Shown here piece by piece: positions 50,824-60,086 of a stretch of 64,000 bases of DNA. Position numbers and translations under genes: made by a program. Source of the stretch: Palsa-1150 sp964531095 (GTDB lineage Bacteria; Myxococcota_A; Polyangia; Polyangiales; Polyangiaceae); contig CAZHED010000016.1 of the NCBI GenBank assembly GCA_964531095.1, positions 41,533 through 105,532 on the forward strand, given 5' to 3'. The notes under the pieces are model-generated. The model ran no database searches, was not told the origin of the DNA, and worked only from the letters and a program-made list of their open reading frames with translations. Position 1 is the first letter of the stretch; each line of letters opens with the position of its first letter.

Positions 50824-52656
50824 TCAATCCACCTTGAGGATCGCGAGAAACGCCTGCTGGGGGATCTCGACGGTGCCCACCTGCTTCATGCGCTTCTTTC
50901 CCTCTTTCTGCTTCTCGAGGAGCTTGCGCTTGCGGCTGATATCGCCCCCGTAACACTTGGCCGTGACGTCTTTGCGGAGCGCCTTGACGGTCTCGCGGGC
51001 GATGATCTTGCCGCCGATCGCCGCTTGAATGGCGACCTCGTACTGCTGGCGCGGAACGAACTCTTTGAGCTTTTCGGCGAGGGACCGGCCCCTCGCATAC
51101 GACTTTTCCTTGTGCACGATGATCGACAGCGCGTCGAGCGGCTCGCCGTTGACGAGGATGTCCACCTTCACGAGCGCGTCGGCGCGGTAGCCAATGAGCT
51201 CATAGTCCATCGAGGCGTAGCCCCGCGATACGCTCTTCAGTCGGTCGTGAAAGTCGAAGAGCACTTCGGCGAAGGGAAGCTCGTACGTGACGATGACGCG
51301 GTCGGCGGCGGCGTACTGCATGCCCTTCTGCGTTCCACGCCGCTCCTGGCAGAGGGCAAGGACCGCCCCCACGAACTCGACGGGGACGTGGATGTTCATC
51401 GTGACCAGGGGCTCTTCGATGCGTTCGATGGTCTGGGGCGGCGGGAGCTTCGCCGGGTTCTCGACGCGCACCGCTTCGCCGTCGGTTTTGTAGACGTTGT
51501 AGACGACGCTCGGCGCGGTCGTGATGAGGTCGAGGTTGAACTCGCGCTCCAAGCGCTCCTGGATGATTTCCATGTGCAGCAGACCGAGAAACCCACATCG
51601 GAACCCGAACCCGAGCGCTTCGCTCGTGTCGGGCTCGAAGCTGAACGCCGCGTCGTTGAGGTGCAGCTTCTCGATCGCGTCGCGCAGCGCGGGGTACTCG
51701 GCGCTGTCGGTCGGGTAGACCCCGGCGAAGACCATCGGCTTGACTTCTTTGAAGCCGGGCAGGGGGTCGCTGGTCGGGCCGATGTGATGGGGGCCCCGGC
51801 CCGGAGCGCTGACGGCGTGCGTCATCGTGTCGCCGAGTTTCACGTCGTGGACGCTCTTGATGTTCGCCGACACGAAGCCGCACTCGCCGGGGCCGAGCTC
51901 TTCGATCGCGGCGGCGAAGGGCTGAAAGACCCCCATCTCGGTCACTTCGTAGTCCGTCGCGGTCGCGACGAACCGGATCTTGTCCCCCTTTTTGACCGTG
52001 CCGTCGACGACGCGCACCATCGCGACGGCACCCCGATAGGCGTCGTACCAGGAGTCGAACACAAGCGCGCGCAGACGCCCGCCCTCCTTGCCCGAGGGAG
52101 GCGGCACTTTGCGCACGATCTGCTCGAGGATCTCGCGAACGCCCGCGCCCGTCTTGCCGCTCGTGGCGATCGCCTCGGCGCAGTCGAGCCCGACCACCTG
52201 CTCGATCTGCGCTTTGGTCTTCTCGACGTCGGAGCTCGGGAGGTCGATCTTGTTGAGGACGGGCAGGATCTCGAGCCCCTGGTCGAGCGCGAGGTACACG
52301 TTGGCGAGCGTCTGCGCTTCGACTCCCTGCGTCGAATCGACGACGAGGATCGCGCCTTCACACGCCGCCAGGCTTCGCGAGACTTCGTAGTTGAAGTCGA
52401 CGTGCCCGGGGGTGTCGATGAGGTTCAGCTCGTACTGGTGCCCGTCGGACGAGGTGAACGAGAGCCGAACGGTCTGCGCCTTGATGGTGATTCCCCGCTC
52501 GCGTTCCAGGTCCATCTTGTCGAGGAACTGCGCCCGCATCTCCCGCTCGGCGAGGGCTCCCGTGATTTGCAGGATGCGATCGGCCAGAGTCGACTTTCCG
52601 TGGTCGATGTGGGCGATGATGGAGAAGTTGCGTATCGCTTGCTGCGGGATGGCCAT
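50824..52656 (-). CDS. lepA: Elongation factor 4 (LepA)
   Basis: Ribosome-bound GTPase that aids initiation or back-translocation, 610 residues. G1 is AHIDHGKST, the effector region RERGITIK, G3 DTPGH, G4 NKID. The LepA-specific C-terminal domain includes KVDILVNGEPLDALS, SYARGRSLAEKLKEFVPRQQYEVAIQAAIG and the conserved GGDISRKRKLLEKQKEGKKRMKQ stretch. Length is standard. Its initiator is ATG 52656. It is flanked by the DUF4398/OmpA genes and by a ribbon-helix-helix gene on the same strand. Confidence 0.97.
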   Translation of the reverse strand: MAIPQQAIRNFSIIAHIDHGKSTLADRILQITGALAEREMRAQFLDKMDLERERGITIKAQTVRLSFTSSDGHQYELNLIDTPGHVDFNYEVSRSLAACEGAILVVDSTQGVEAQTLANVYLALDQGLEILPVLNKIDLPSSDVEKTKAQIEQVVGLDCAEAIATSGKTGAGVREILEQIVRKVPPPSGKEGGRLRALVFDSWYDAYRGAVAMVRVVDGTVKKGDKIRFVATATDYEVTEMGVFQPFAAAIEELGPGECGFVSANIKSVHDVKLGDTMTHAVSAPGRGPHHIGPTSDPLPGFKEVKPMVFAGVYPTDSAEYPALRDAIEKLHLNDAAFSFEPDTSEALGFGFRCGFLGLLHMEIIQERLEREFNLDLITTAPSVVYNVYKTDGEAVRVENPAKLPPPQTIERIEEPLVTMNIHVPVEFVGAVLALCQERRGTQKGMQYAAADRVIVTYELPFAEVLFDFHDRLKSVSRGYASMDYELIGYRADALVKVDILVNGEPLDALSIIVHKEKSYARGRSLAEKLKEFVPRQQYEVAIQAAIGGKIIARETVKALRKDVTAKCYGGDISRKRKLLEKQKEGKKRMKQVGTVEIPQQAFLAILKVD

Positions 52657-52709
52657 CGGCGCTCCGTTTGGTTCTGGACCACGATGCGGCGAGGTCGCAG
52701 ACGTGCGTG

Positions 52710-53006
52710 TCAGCCCTTGCCTGCGCCCGCGGCCCGCTCCGGCTTGGCTTCCGGGGTGGCGGGGGGTTGCGGCGCCTCTACGTGCGCAACCCGCCCCGCA
52801 AGAGGGGGCAGCCCGTGGTCGTCCGCGTGGGACGCCGCGAGCGGGAGCTGGCCGGGGAGCAGATGGTCGTAGTGCTGGAGCACGAGATCGATTCCCTCGC
52901 GAATGTACACGGCCACCGGAACCTTCGTGCGCTCGTGCAGCAGCCGAAGCCGCTCGCTTTGCTCCGGGGTCACGTAAATCGTGGTCGAGATCTTCTTGCG
53001 GGACAT
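52710..53006 (-). CDS. Ribbon-helix-helix DNA-binding protein
   Basis: A 98-residue protein. Residues 1-50 form a CopG/MetJ-type ribbon-helix-helix (KKISTTIYVTPEQSERLRLL followed by TKVPVAVYIREGIDLVL). The second half is Pro/Ala-rich and probably disordered. This type is a dimeric repressor, sometimes an antitoxin; no toxin gene is adjacent, and lepA lies downstream after 53 bases. Its regulon cannot be read from the sequence. The 299 bases upstream contain no other gene. Confidence 0.82.
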   Translation of the reverse strand: MSRKKISTTIYVTPEQSERLRLLHERTKVPVAVYIREGIDLVLQHYDHLLPGQLPLAASHADDHGLPPLAGRVAHVEAPQPPATPEAKPERAAGAGKG

Positions 53007-53305
53007 GGGGCCCGATGGACTATAGCTCCGTGATGACGAGGACTTACGCTACAAAGGCTACGAAACAGAAGAAGGGCCGCACGCTTCCGAACCGATGGCG
53101 CAGCGCGCGGTGAGGACGGTCTCCCATCGGAGAAGCGCGAGGGTGGAGTTACACTACGTGAACATACGTGCTCCTTCAAGCGGGACCAGGCCAGGGCTCT
53201 CGCATCGGGGAATTGCTCGTGAAATCGGGTGTCTTGCCCCCGCCCTGCGTACGCGCGTATTGTCCCGCGGCGGTACCACACGCTGCCCCTTCACCGGATG
53301 CTCCG

Positions 53306-54091
53306 ATGACCGACGTGCCTCAGGTTTCAAGGACGCGGACGCTCCCAGGTGGAGGGCGTCGTTTGGCTTGGCCGCTGCTCGGGGTGGCCGTCGCGATCAC
53401 CGGGGCCGTCCCGGTGGCCTGCGGCAGCGCGGAAAAGCCCGGTCCCGTCGCGGGAGGGACGCTACAAACCCAGCGATCCGAGACCATCCCGCACGAGGCG
53501 TGCGACGTGTCGGGCAGTCACGTGGAGCTGCTCGACACGAACGGTGACGGCAAGCCAGACATTCGCCGCGTTTTCGACGGCTCAAAGCACGAGCTATGCC
53601 GTGTCACCGATTTGAACCATGATGGCAAGCCCGATCTGTACGAGTACTTCGACGACGGCGGCGCCGTTCGCCGTCGCGAGTTCTGTTACGGGGACACGGG
53701 AGAAGTGAACGCCGTCGAAACGTACCAGTCGGGAAGGCTCGTGCAGCGCGCGTACGACACGACCGGACAGCACAAGCTCGACACGTGGGACTGGTTCGAT
53801 CCCCAGGCGCCCGTCGATGGCAAGACTGGGCGTCCCGCGCACCCGATCCGCCGAGAGCGGGACGTGCGGGGCGGCGGGTTGATTGACCAATGGTGGACGT
53901 GGGAGGGCGACAAGGTGACCATCGCCACGGATCGCAACGGCGACGGAAAGCCCGATCCGGAGTCGACCATCACGCTGGCAGGCGACGACGCGGGCACCCC
54001 CGCCCCGGCCGAGTCCCCGGCGCTTCCGACGAGCGACGGTGGCTCTTCGGGAACGTCTTTCGCGGTCGGCTCGGATGGGGGCAAGTCATGA
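53306..54091 (+). CDS. Exported protein with DxNxDG (EF-hand-like) repeats
   Basis: A 261-residue protein with an N-terminal hydrophobic stretch (LAWPLLGVAVAITGAVPVAC) ending in a Cys, so a lipoprotein with a long n-region is likely. The mature part has at least three calcium-loop-like segments: DTNGDGKPDI, DLNHDGKPDL and DRNGDGKPDP. Such loops resemble dockerin or thrombospondin type-3 calcium sites. The tail is Ser/Ala/Gly-rich. The stop overlaps the next gene by ATGA, and the next product has related loops, so the two are a coupled pair. The start at ATG 53306 is the last before the signal. Confidence 0.7.
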   Translation: MTDVPQVSRTRTLPGGGRRLAWPLLGVAVAITGAVPVACGSAEKPGPVAGGTLQTQRSETIPHEACDVSGSHVELLDTNGDGKPDIRRVFDGSKHELCRVTDLNHDGKPDLYEYFDDGGAVRRREFCYGDTGEVNAVETYQSGRLVQRAYDTTGQHKLDTWDWFDPQAPVDGKTGRPAHPIRRERDVRGGGLIDQWWTWEGDKVTIATDRNGDGKPDPESTITLAGDDAGTPAPAESPALPTSDGGSSGTSFAVGSDGGKS

Positions 54092-54903
54092 GCGGCTGGA
54101 GCGTCCGATCCAGCGCGTGGTGGGTGGCGGCAGCCGTGACCGTTGGTTCGGGGGTGCTCCTGGCGGCGTGCGGCGGTGGACCTGCGCCGGCGGCGACGAC
54201 GGCCCCCGGCGGCTCCCACGACGCGCGCAAGTGGCCGGCGGACGACCGATCGATGTGTCAGGGCTTCGTTCACTGGAAGAACAACACGAAGCTCGAGGTC
54301 AGCGAAACGGTGGGCCCGGGCTCCCTCCGGCCGAATGTCCGCCGCGTCTACAAAGTGATCGGGGAGCGCGACGACCGCCATTCGGTGCTCATTTGCCGCG
54401 AGATCGACAGCAATCTCGACGGCATCAAAGACGTCGTGCGCACATTCAACGAGAAGGGCGAGCCGCTGCACGAGGAGGCCGACACCAACTACGACGGCAA
54501 GCTCGACGACTGGGTCAACTTCGCCGACGGCCGAATCGAAGAGGAGGACATGGACACGACCCTCTCCACGGGCCGCCCGAACGTCTGGAAATTCTACATC
54601 AACGGCGAGCTGTCCCGGGTCCGCCGCAATACGCATTGCGCCAGCGGCAAAGCGGACACGTGGGAAATCTACTTCAAGAACCGACTGGAGCGCGTGGGCA
54701 ACGACATGACGTGCGACGGGCACGTCGACCGATGGGATCGCGACGCCCAGCTCATGGCCCAGGAAGAAGCGCAAGGGCAGGTGGAAGTCGCGGACGGAGG
54801 CACGTCGAACACGGGCACCGCGCCCGTCGTGGTCGGGCCGAGCGGGGAGCTCGTCGACGGCGGCCCCTCGCGCGATGCGGGCAGGCCGAAGAGGCCAAGG
54901 TAG
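54088..54903 (+). CDS. Lipoprotein related to the preceding gene
   Basis: A 271-residue lipoprotein with signal AAAVTVGSGVLLAAC. The mature part holds DSNLDGIKD, DTNYDGKLDDW and a late NDMTCDGHVDRW, the same DxNxDG-type loops as its upstream partner. Between them lie short repeated hairpins (FADGRIEEEDMD, YINGELSRVRR). Four Cys may form disulphides. The gene overlaps the previous one by four bases and ends 42 bases from a convergent secreted protein. Function unknown; a calcium-binding surface module is a reasonable guess. Confidence 0.72.
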   Translation: MSGWSVRSSAWWVAAAVTVGSGVLLAACGGGPAPAATTAPGGSHDARKWPADDRSMCQGFVHWKNNTKLEVSETVGPGSLRPNVRRVYKVIGERDDRHSVLICREIDSNLDGIKDVVRTFNEKGEPLHEEADTNYDGKLDDWVNFADGRIEEEDMDTTLSTGRPNVWKFYINGELSRVRRNTHCASGKADTWEIYFKNRLERVGNDMTCDGHVDRWDRDAQLMAQEEAQGQVEVADGGTSNTGTAPVVVGPSGELVDGGPSRDAGRPKRPR

Positions 54904-54945
54904 GTCCTTCGCCTGGATTCGAGGCATTCTTCGAAGAGATCCGCA

Positions 54946-57405
54946 CTACGTTCCGGTGCCGTTCGCTTCGAGGCACTGCAGAGTCACCGTGGCGCCTCGA
55001 GGCGGCACGCCGGCCGTGAACAGAATCTGCTGCGAGCAGCTGCCAGCCGCCGTCCCTTCGACGTAGCACCATCCCGGGTTCGTTGACGCCGAGCAATCCC
55101 CGTTCTGAAAGTCCGTCCCATTGTGCGTCGCCCGCGTCAGCTCCTGGAGCTGGCACGTCGGAAGGGTGGACGGATCTTGCAGAACGCACGATGTCTTGCC
55201 ACCACAAGAAGCGAGATAGGCCGAGCGTTGCGCCTCCTGGAAGCGCGACAGAACGTCCGCCGGCGGATCGCTCATGCCCGGGACCGTGCTGCAGTCGCCC
55301 TTCGCCAACGTCGCGAGAACGAGGCACGGCACGGTTTGGGTCTTCGCATCGACGTTCAGATTTCGCGGCAGGCACTGCACGCTCAGCGCGTTCTTCAATC
55401 GATTGACGATCGCGGTCACCGCAGGGCGATACCCGAACACGGGATCGGTTGCGCTCGACGCCACCGCGTGAATGGGGCAGAGACTCGACACGATTCCTTG
55501 CGCGCCCGCCGCGTGGGCGATTTGCATCTCACGGGCCGACGGGTAGGCCTTGCCGTTGATCTGGAACTGCGTATAGGCGCCCGTGGCGTCTTTCTGGCAG
55601 AGGGGCGCGCCGTTGTCGTACGAGCCCGCCCCGCAGTCGCAAGCGCCAGAGTACACGGGCTGCGTGCAGTCCTTCGGCTGCGCAGCGCCCGTCTGCGGAT
55701 CCACCAACGGGAAGATGCACGCAAACTGCAAATCTTGCTTCTTTGAGTCCCACTCGCGCCCGTTGACCCGATCGCAATCGTCGTTGCTCGCAGGCGCGCA
55801 GCTCGAGCCGGTCCTCGGAACGGCCGACTCGAGCATGTGGAAGTCCATCCCCGTGAAGTCGTAGTTCACGGGGTCTTTGCCGATGATCTTCGTCCAATCG
55901 GCGTCGACGAGCCGCTCCTTCTGCGGGCAATCTGTTGCATTCGTGCCCGCGGGGCACTCCCGATCGCCCGGCGACGCCTGCAGGAGCTGGTGCGGAACGC
56001 CGGCTATCGCCGCGTAGAATACCTGGTCGGCGGTCCGCGGCCCGCGCGTCAGATGGCAAAGGTCGGCGGTCGCGCTGGTCGGCAGGTTCTGGGCGAAGAT
56101 CGGATTGATGCAATTCTGGTACTGCGCTTGGTCGCCCACATAGTTGCCCAAGCCGTCGGTCTCGTGATCTTGGCTTGGCACGGTTGCACTCGTGAGCGCA
56201 TTGACATAGCGGGAGATCGGGTACCGGGCGGTCACCCCGAAGCGCTGCTTCTCATCGAAGAAGCGCAGCAAAATGCCGTCGTCCGTCGGGTCGAGATACC
56301 CCGTCGTTCCATTGGGCGAGTCGGCCGGACACTGCTGCGCGAAGGTTGGGGATCTCTGAAGCGACGAGAGGCCGCACGACGTGCAGCCCGGGCTGTTCGG
56401 CCCAGGGTTGGGTCCCGGCGTCGACGAGAATGACCCGCACGCGACCGTCCCTTCCGGCGCGCCAGCATTTGCCGGCGCCGACTTGAACGGGTAGGTCTCG
56501 AAGGCCCACGCCTGCTTTCCGACGGCGAGCGGGTTGGAGACCTGCTCGTTTTCGTCGGTCATGACGATGATCGCCAGAAGCGAGTCGGGCCGAAGGAAGG
56601 CGGCTCGCTGTTGCAGAAGAACCGAGTCGATGCCCGTCATGCTGGCGAGGTTGTTGGCGTCGACTGTGATGCTGTCGTACGGGTCGGGCTGGACCAGAAA
56701 TCGGTACCAGGCCTCGTTCTGCGCTTCGTAGCCGCATCCGTGCTCGTTGACCCCCTGAATCATCGACGCAAAGTCGCCGATGAGTGTTCCTGCCTGCCCC
56801 GGAGCCCCAATCGCGGTCTCGGCTGGGACAGGTGGTGTTGTGCCGCCCTGATTCGCGGCGACGGTCGGGAACCACGCGAGAAAGTTGAGCGATCCGGCGT
56901 GGGAAACGTTGGCCTCGGCGACTCCGCCGCGCGCGACGAGCTCGCCTCGGTCGTCCTGATGGGCATTGAGACTCGGGTTGGCAGGGTTCGTGTTGGCGGG
57001 ATTGCATACGTCGCCGCCGCGGGCGCCGAGCGATGAGCTCACGATGCCGAGGTGCATGTCGTGCACGGGTGGAAACTCGAGCTTGCCCCTCGCGCACTGT
57101 CCGTCGGTGGACGGTCCGATGGTGTTGCCCGTCGCGTCGACGCAGTTCGGCGACACCAGGCGGCTGATCATGTCGGGAACCGCCTGGGCGAGGAGCGCTT
57201 GCTTGTCGCCCATCGAGGCGGAATTGTCGATCATGTAGAGGACATCCAGTTTGTCGACCGTCTCGCTGCGGATGGTGCTCATGAACGTCGTCGTCAGCGC
57301 CGGTCGCCAGGTGTCGACTGGACGCGTCAGGCACGCGGCGCCCGGTATTCCGAAAGCGGCGACAGTCCCGAGGCACGTCAGCAAACTCGCAAAGGCTCGA
57401 TTCAT
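54946..57405 (-). CDS. Large secreted protein with von Willebrand A-like metal site
   Basis: An 819-residue exported protein. The signal peptide ends around GIPGAAC, a possible lipobox. Residues about 50-330 resemble a von Willebrand A fold: the metal-site start VLYMIDNSASMGDKQ supplies DxSxS (as DNSAS), and IIVMTDENEQ gives the later acidic edge. The remainder is Cys-rich (over 25 Cys) with no recognised domain, suggesting a disulphide-bonded extracellular protein. Close relatives occur in several copies in Polyangiales. The start at ATG 57405 puts the signal at the N-terminus. The 281 bases upstream hold nothing recognised. Confidence 0.75.
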   Translation of the reverse strand: MNRAFASLLTCLGTVAAFGIPGAACLTRPVDTWRPALTTTFMSTIRSETVDKLDVLYMIDNSASMGDKQALLAQAVPDMISRLVSPNCVDATGNTIGPSTDGQCARGKLEFPPVHDMHLGIVSSSLGARGGDVCNPANTNPANPSLNAHQDDRGELVARGGVAEANVSHAGSLNFLAWFPTVAANQGGTTPPVPAETAIGAPGQAGTLIGDFASMIQGVNEHGCGYEAQNEAWYRFLVQPDPYDSITVDANNLASMTGIDSVLLQQRAAFLRPDSLLAIIVMTDENEQVSNPLAVGKQAWAFETYPFKSAPANAGAPEGTVACGSFSSTPGPNPGPNSPGCTSCGLSSLQRSPTFAQQCPADSPNGTTGYLDPTDDGILLRFFDEKQRFGVTARYPISRYVNALTSATVPSQDHETDGLGNYVGDQAQYQNCINPIFAQNLPTSATADLCHLTRGPRTADQVFYAAIAGVPHQLLQASPGDRECPAGTNATDCPQKERLVDADWTKIIGKDPVNYDFTGMDFHMLESAVPRTGSSCAPASNDDCDRVNGREWDSKKQDLQFACIFPLVDPQTGAAQPKDCTQPVYSGACDCGAGSYDNGAPLCQKDATGAYTQFQINGKAYPSAREMQIAHAAGAQGIVSSLCPIHAVASSATDPVFGYRPAVTAIVNRLKNALSVQCLPRNLNVDAKTQTVPCLVLATLAKGDCSTVPGMSDPPADVLSRFQEAQRSAYLASCGGKTSCVLQDPSTLPTCQLQELTRATHNGTDFQNGDCSASTNPGWCYVEGTAAGSCSQQILFTAGVPPRGATVTLQCLEANGTGT

Positions 57406-57686
57406 GGATCGCCATTGTGCAATCGACGGACCCGTGCGATTCAACGAGCAAATACCGACTCCGAGTCTCGAACCAGCGACAACTCGGTTGGCCCGCTGTA
57501 TTCCTCGTTGCTGCGGTTTGTGGGATTCGCAATGACGTGGATGCTCACATCCGACACTTGTCGGATAGCGCTCGCGGGTTGGAAGACCATCGAGAGGGAA
57601 GTGCCGCTCGTCGTGTCTCGGGCGATCTCTCGGGCTGCGTCGCCCGACAGAACCGCGCTTCGCGCTGCGAGGTCCGGTCTAGGCGT

Positions 57687-58040
57687 CTACGGGTCGCTGG
57701 TGCCTTCGCGTCCGTACGCGTCTTCTAGGCGGACGACGTCGTCCAGCTCCGGCGTCGACACTTCGACGACATCCACGTCGGTGACGGCCGTCATCCGGTG
57801 CACCGTCCGCGGGGGGCAATGAAACGACTCGCGCTGGCCCATGCGGATGACTTTGCGGTCCGCGCCCTCGCCGATCTCGAGGTCCATTTCACCGGCTTGG
57901 ACGAGAAACGTCTCGTCCTTTTTGACGTGGTATTGCCGCGATAGCTTTTGCCCCGCGACGATGTGCAAGATTTTGCCGACGTAGCGATCCGTTTCGGCCC
58001 AGACGATCTCGTAGCCCCACGGCTTGCTGACGCGTCGCAT
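57687..58040 (-). CDS. Mannose-6-phosphate isomerase-type cupin
   Basis: A 117-residue single cupin domain like the C-terminal part of type II mannose-6-phosphate isomerase/GDP-mannose pyrophosphorylase. It has RRVSKPWGYE, the metal motif QYHVKKDETFLVQAG and HRMTAV. In stand-alone form it may isomerise a phosphosugar or bind a ligand. The start at ATG 58040 is close to the divergent rluB start (30 bases apart), so the two promoters overlap. No sugar gene is adjacent. Confidence 0.85.
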   Translation of the reverse strand: MRRVSKPWGYEIVWAETDRYVGKILHIVAGQKLSRQYHVKKDETFLVQAGEMDLEIGEGADRKVIRMGQRESFHCPPRTVHRMTAVTDVDVVEVSTPELDDVVRLEDAYGREGTSDP

Positions 58041-58070
58041 GCGGGCTGCGTTTAGGATATCACGCCTGGC

Positions 58071-59114
58071 ATGGCCAGCGTTCGCCTCCAGAAAGTGCTC
58101 GCGCACGCGGGTGTGTCCTCCCGGCGCGCGGCCGAGGATCTCATCGCTCGCGGGCGGGTACGCGTCGATGGACGCGTGGTGACCGAGCTCGGGACCAAAG
58201 TGGACCCGCGCCTCAGCCGCGTCGAAGTCGACGGGCAGCGCGTGATCGCCGAGTCGCACGTCTACATCGTCTTGCACAAGCCACGCGGGGTGGTCTCGAC
58301 GATGCAGGACCCCGAGGGCCGGCCGAGCGTGCGCGGCCTCTTCACCGACGTGCCCGCGCGCGTCTTTCCGGTCGGGCGCCTCGACTACAACACCAGCGGA
58401 GTCCTCTTGGTCACCAACGACGGAGACTTCGCCGAAGGTTTGGCGCACCCGCGGCGTGCGGCTCCGAAGAAGTACGTGGTCAAGCTGAACGGCGAGATGA
58501 GGCCCGAGGATCTGGACACCTGGCGCCGCGGGGTCGCCCTGGAAGACGGCAAGACTTTGCCGGCGAAGGTCAAGCTCCTCCGGTACGAAGGGGGCAAGAC
58601 CTGGCTCGAGCTCACGATCACCGAGGGGCGCAACCAGCAGGTGCGCCGGATGGGTGAGGCGACGGGGTTCCGCGTGATGCGGCTCGCGCGGTTGGCGTTT
58701 GCCGGCATCACCTCGGAAGGACTTCGCCCGGGGGAATGGCGGTACCTGACCGCCGATGAGCTTACGACGCTCAAGAAGGAGCACGGCGTTCCGAAGCGCG
58801 TCGTGTCGCCGCCGCCGCCCCCTGTCGCTGGACGGCGTTCGCCCCAGAAGCCGGCCGCCGACGCGAGGTCCGGCGAAGCGCGCTCGCGCTACGGCGGCGG
58901 CGCGCCGGCTCGGCTGTCTCCCGCGGGTCGCCATGACTGGGGCAACCCAATACGTCGCGGCTCGAGCGGCGAGCGAGACGAAGAGCAGAGCTCGCCGGGC
59001 GCGCGGCCGGCGGGGCGGGGGGGCCGCACCCGTACGACCGGAACGGGAGGCGGCATCGGGGCGCACGAAGGGGGAAACTACCGGGTGCGGGGGCGCCGCG
59101 GATCGACCGGCTGA
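58071..59114 (+). CDS. rluB: 23S rRNA pseudouridine synthase RluB-like
   Basis: Modifies a uridine in 23S rRNA. A 347-residue protein: S4 RNA-binding domain (1-60, VRLQKVLAHAGVSSRRAAE), then the catalytic domain with active-site Asp in GRLDYNTSGVLLVTND and the EGRNQQVRRM motif. The enzyme part ends near residue 245. The last 100 residues are Arg, Gly and Pro-rich, an extra basic tail that could bind RNA. RluE or RsuA-type specificity is possible, but the S4 domain and signature favour RluB. Frame usage stays consistent through the tail, so it looks real. Confidence 0.9.
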   Translation: MASVRLQKVLAHAGVSSRRAAEDLIARGRVRVDGRVVTELGTKVDPRLSRVEVDGQRVIAESHVYIVLHKPRGVVSTMQDPEGRPSVRGLFTDVPARVFPVGRLDYNTSGVLLVTNDGDFAEGLAHPRRAAPKKYVVKLNGEMRPEDLDTWRRGVALEDGKTLPAKVKLLRYEGGKTWLELTITEGRNQQVRRMGEATGFRVMRLARLAFAGITSEGLRPGEWRYLTADELTTLKKEHGVPKRVVSPPPPPVAGRRSPQKPAADARSGEARSRYGGGAPARLSPAGRHDWGNPIRRGSSGERDEEQSSPGARPAGRGGRTRTTGTGGGIGAHEGGNYRVRGRRGSTG

Positions 59115-59142
59115 TGTCGATTTCGGACAGCCCGGGTCCACG

Positions 59143-60078
59143 ATGAGACTCCGCGCACGTCGGCACAGAGGCGGAAGGTGGACGCACCTCGTGGCGTTCG
59201 CTCTTGCGTTCGCAGTGGCCGACGCGGCCCGCGCAGAGCCCGCCGGCCAGGGCCCCGACCAGCCCCGGCACCGTCCGCGCTGGGATCGAGCATGGACGCA
59301 CCACGGCGTGTGGGACTATTCCCTCGCGGGCACGAGCGCGCTGGCGGTGGTGGTGGAGGGCGTCGTCCTCCAGCCGATTCGACCTCCCCTTCGTTGGACC
59401 GCCCCCATCCTCTTCGACGCGGACGTGCGCGGCGCTTTGCGTGCGTCGAGCGCGAGCACACGGAACACGCTCGAAGACGTGAGCTGGGCGCTCTGGGGCA
59501 TGCAGATCGCGTATCCGGTGCTGGTCGACGTCCCCTTCGCGTGGGCGCGTGGGGACCACCAGCTGGCCGTGGACTTGTTCTGGCAGGACGCGGCGACCCT
59601 CACGTTCGCCGCGGCCGTCGACCTTGGCCTGCGCGATCTGGCCGGACGCGCTCGGCCTCGGGTCTACGACTGTCTTTCCGGGGGCGGGACCCACTGCTTG
59701 GACGACGTAGAGAGCACCCGGTCATTCCCGGGTGGACACATCGTCAACAGCACGGCCGCATCGGTCCTCGCGTGCACGCAGCACCTCTCGATGGAGCTCT
59801 ATGGCGGCCCGTGGGACGCCGTCGCTTGCGCGACGACCGTCGCGTCCGACGTCACATTGGCGGTTCTGCGCATCGTTTCCGACAACCACTGGGCCACCGA
59901 CCAGATCGCCGGTATGGCGATCGGTGGCCTCATCGGCTGGGGGGTCCCGTACGTCATGCATCTCCACGGCCACGCGCGTTCCAGCGCGTCCGGCCGGGAT
60001 GGGCCGAGCGTGATCGCCGTCCCGATGCCGGTACCTCTCGATCATGGCGCGGGGCTCCAGGTCACCGGGATCTTCTGA
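59143..60078 (+). CDS. Secreted PAP2-family phosphatase
   Basis: A 311-residue phosphatidic-acid-phosphatase-type protein. Signal peptide ends near DAARA (about 31). The PAP2 signature is divided as expected: GRARPR, SFPGGHI (PSGH form with G) and RIVSDNHWATD, where Arg, His and Asp follow the R-x5-H-x3-D pattern. Several hydrophobic helices are present. It might dephosphorylate undecaprenyl or lipid phosphates in the envelope. The start is 28 bases after rluB. Convergent with the methyltransferase gene. Confidence 0.85.
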   Translation: MRLRARRHRGGRWTHLVAFALAFAVADAARAEPAGQGPDQPRHRPRWDRAWTHHGVWDYSLAGTSALAVVVEGVVLQPIRPPLRWTAPILFDADVRGALRASSASTRNTLEDVSWALWGMQIAYPVLVDVPFAWARGDHQLAVDLFWQDAATLTFAAAVDLGLRDLAGRARPRVYDCLSGGGTHCLDDVESTRSFPGGHIVNSTAASVLACTQHLSMELYGGPWDAVACATTVASDVTLAVLRIVSDNHWATDQIAGMAIGGLIGWGVPYVMHLHGHARSSASGRDGPSVIAVPMPVPLDHGAGLQVTGIF

Positions 60079-60086
60079 GTGACCGG

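Noticed and set aside
51025..52872. Plus-strand open frame opposite lepA
   Set aside because: LepA is intact on the other strand; this frame is a shadow.
57440..57500. TCGAACC-type sequence suggesting a minus-strand tRNA T-loop
   Set aside because: Flanking bases do not pair, and no acceptor or anticodon arm could be built.
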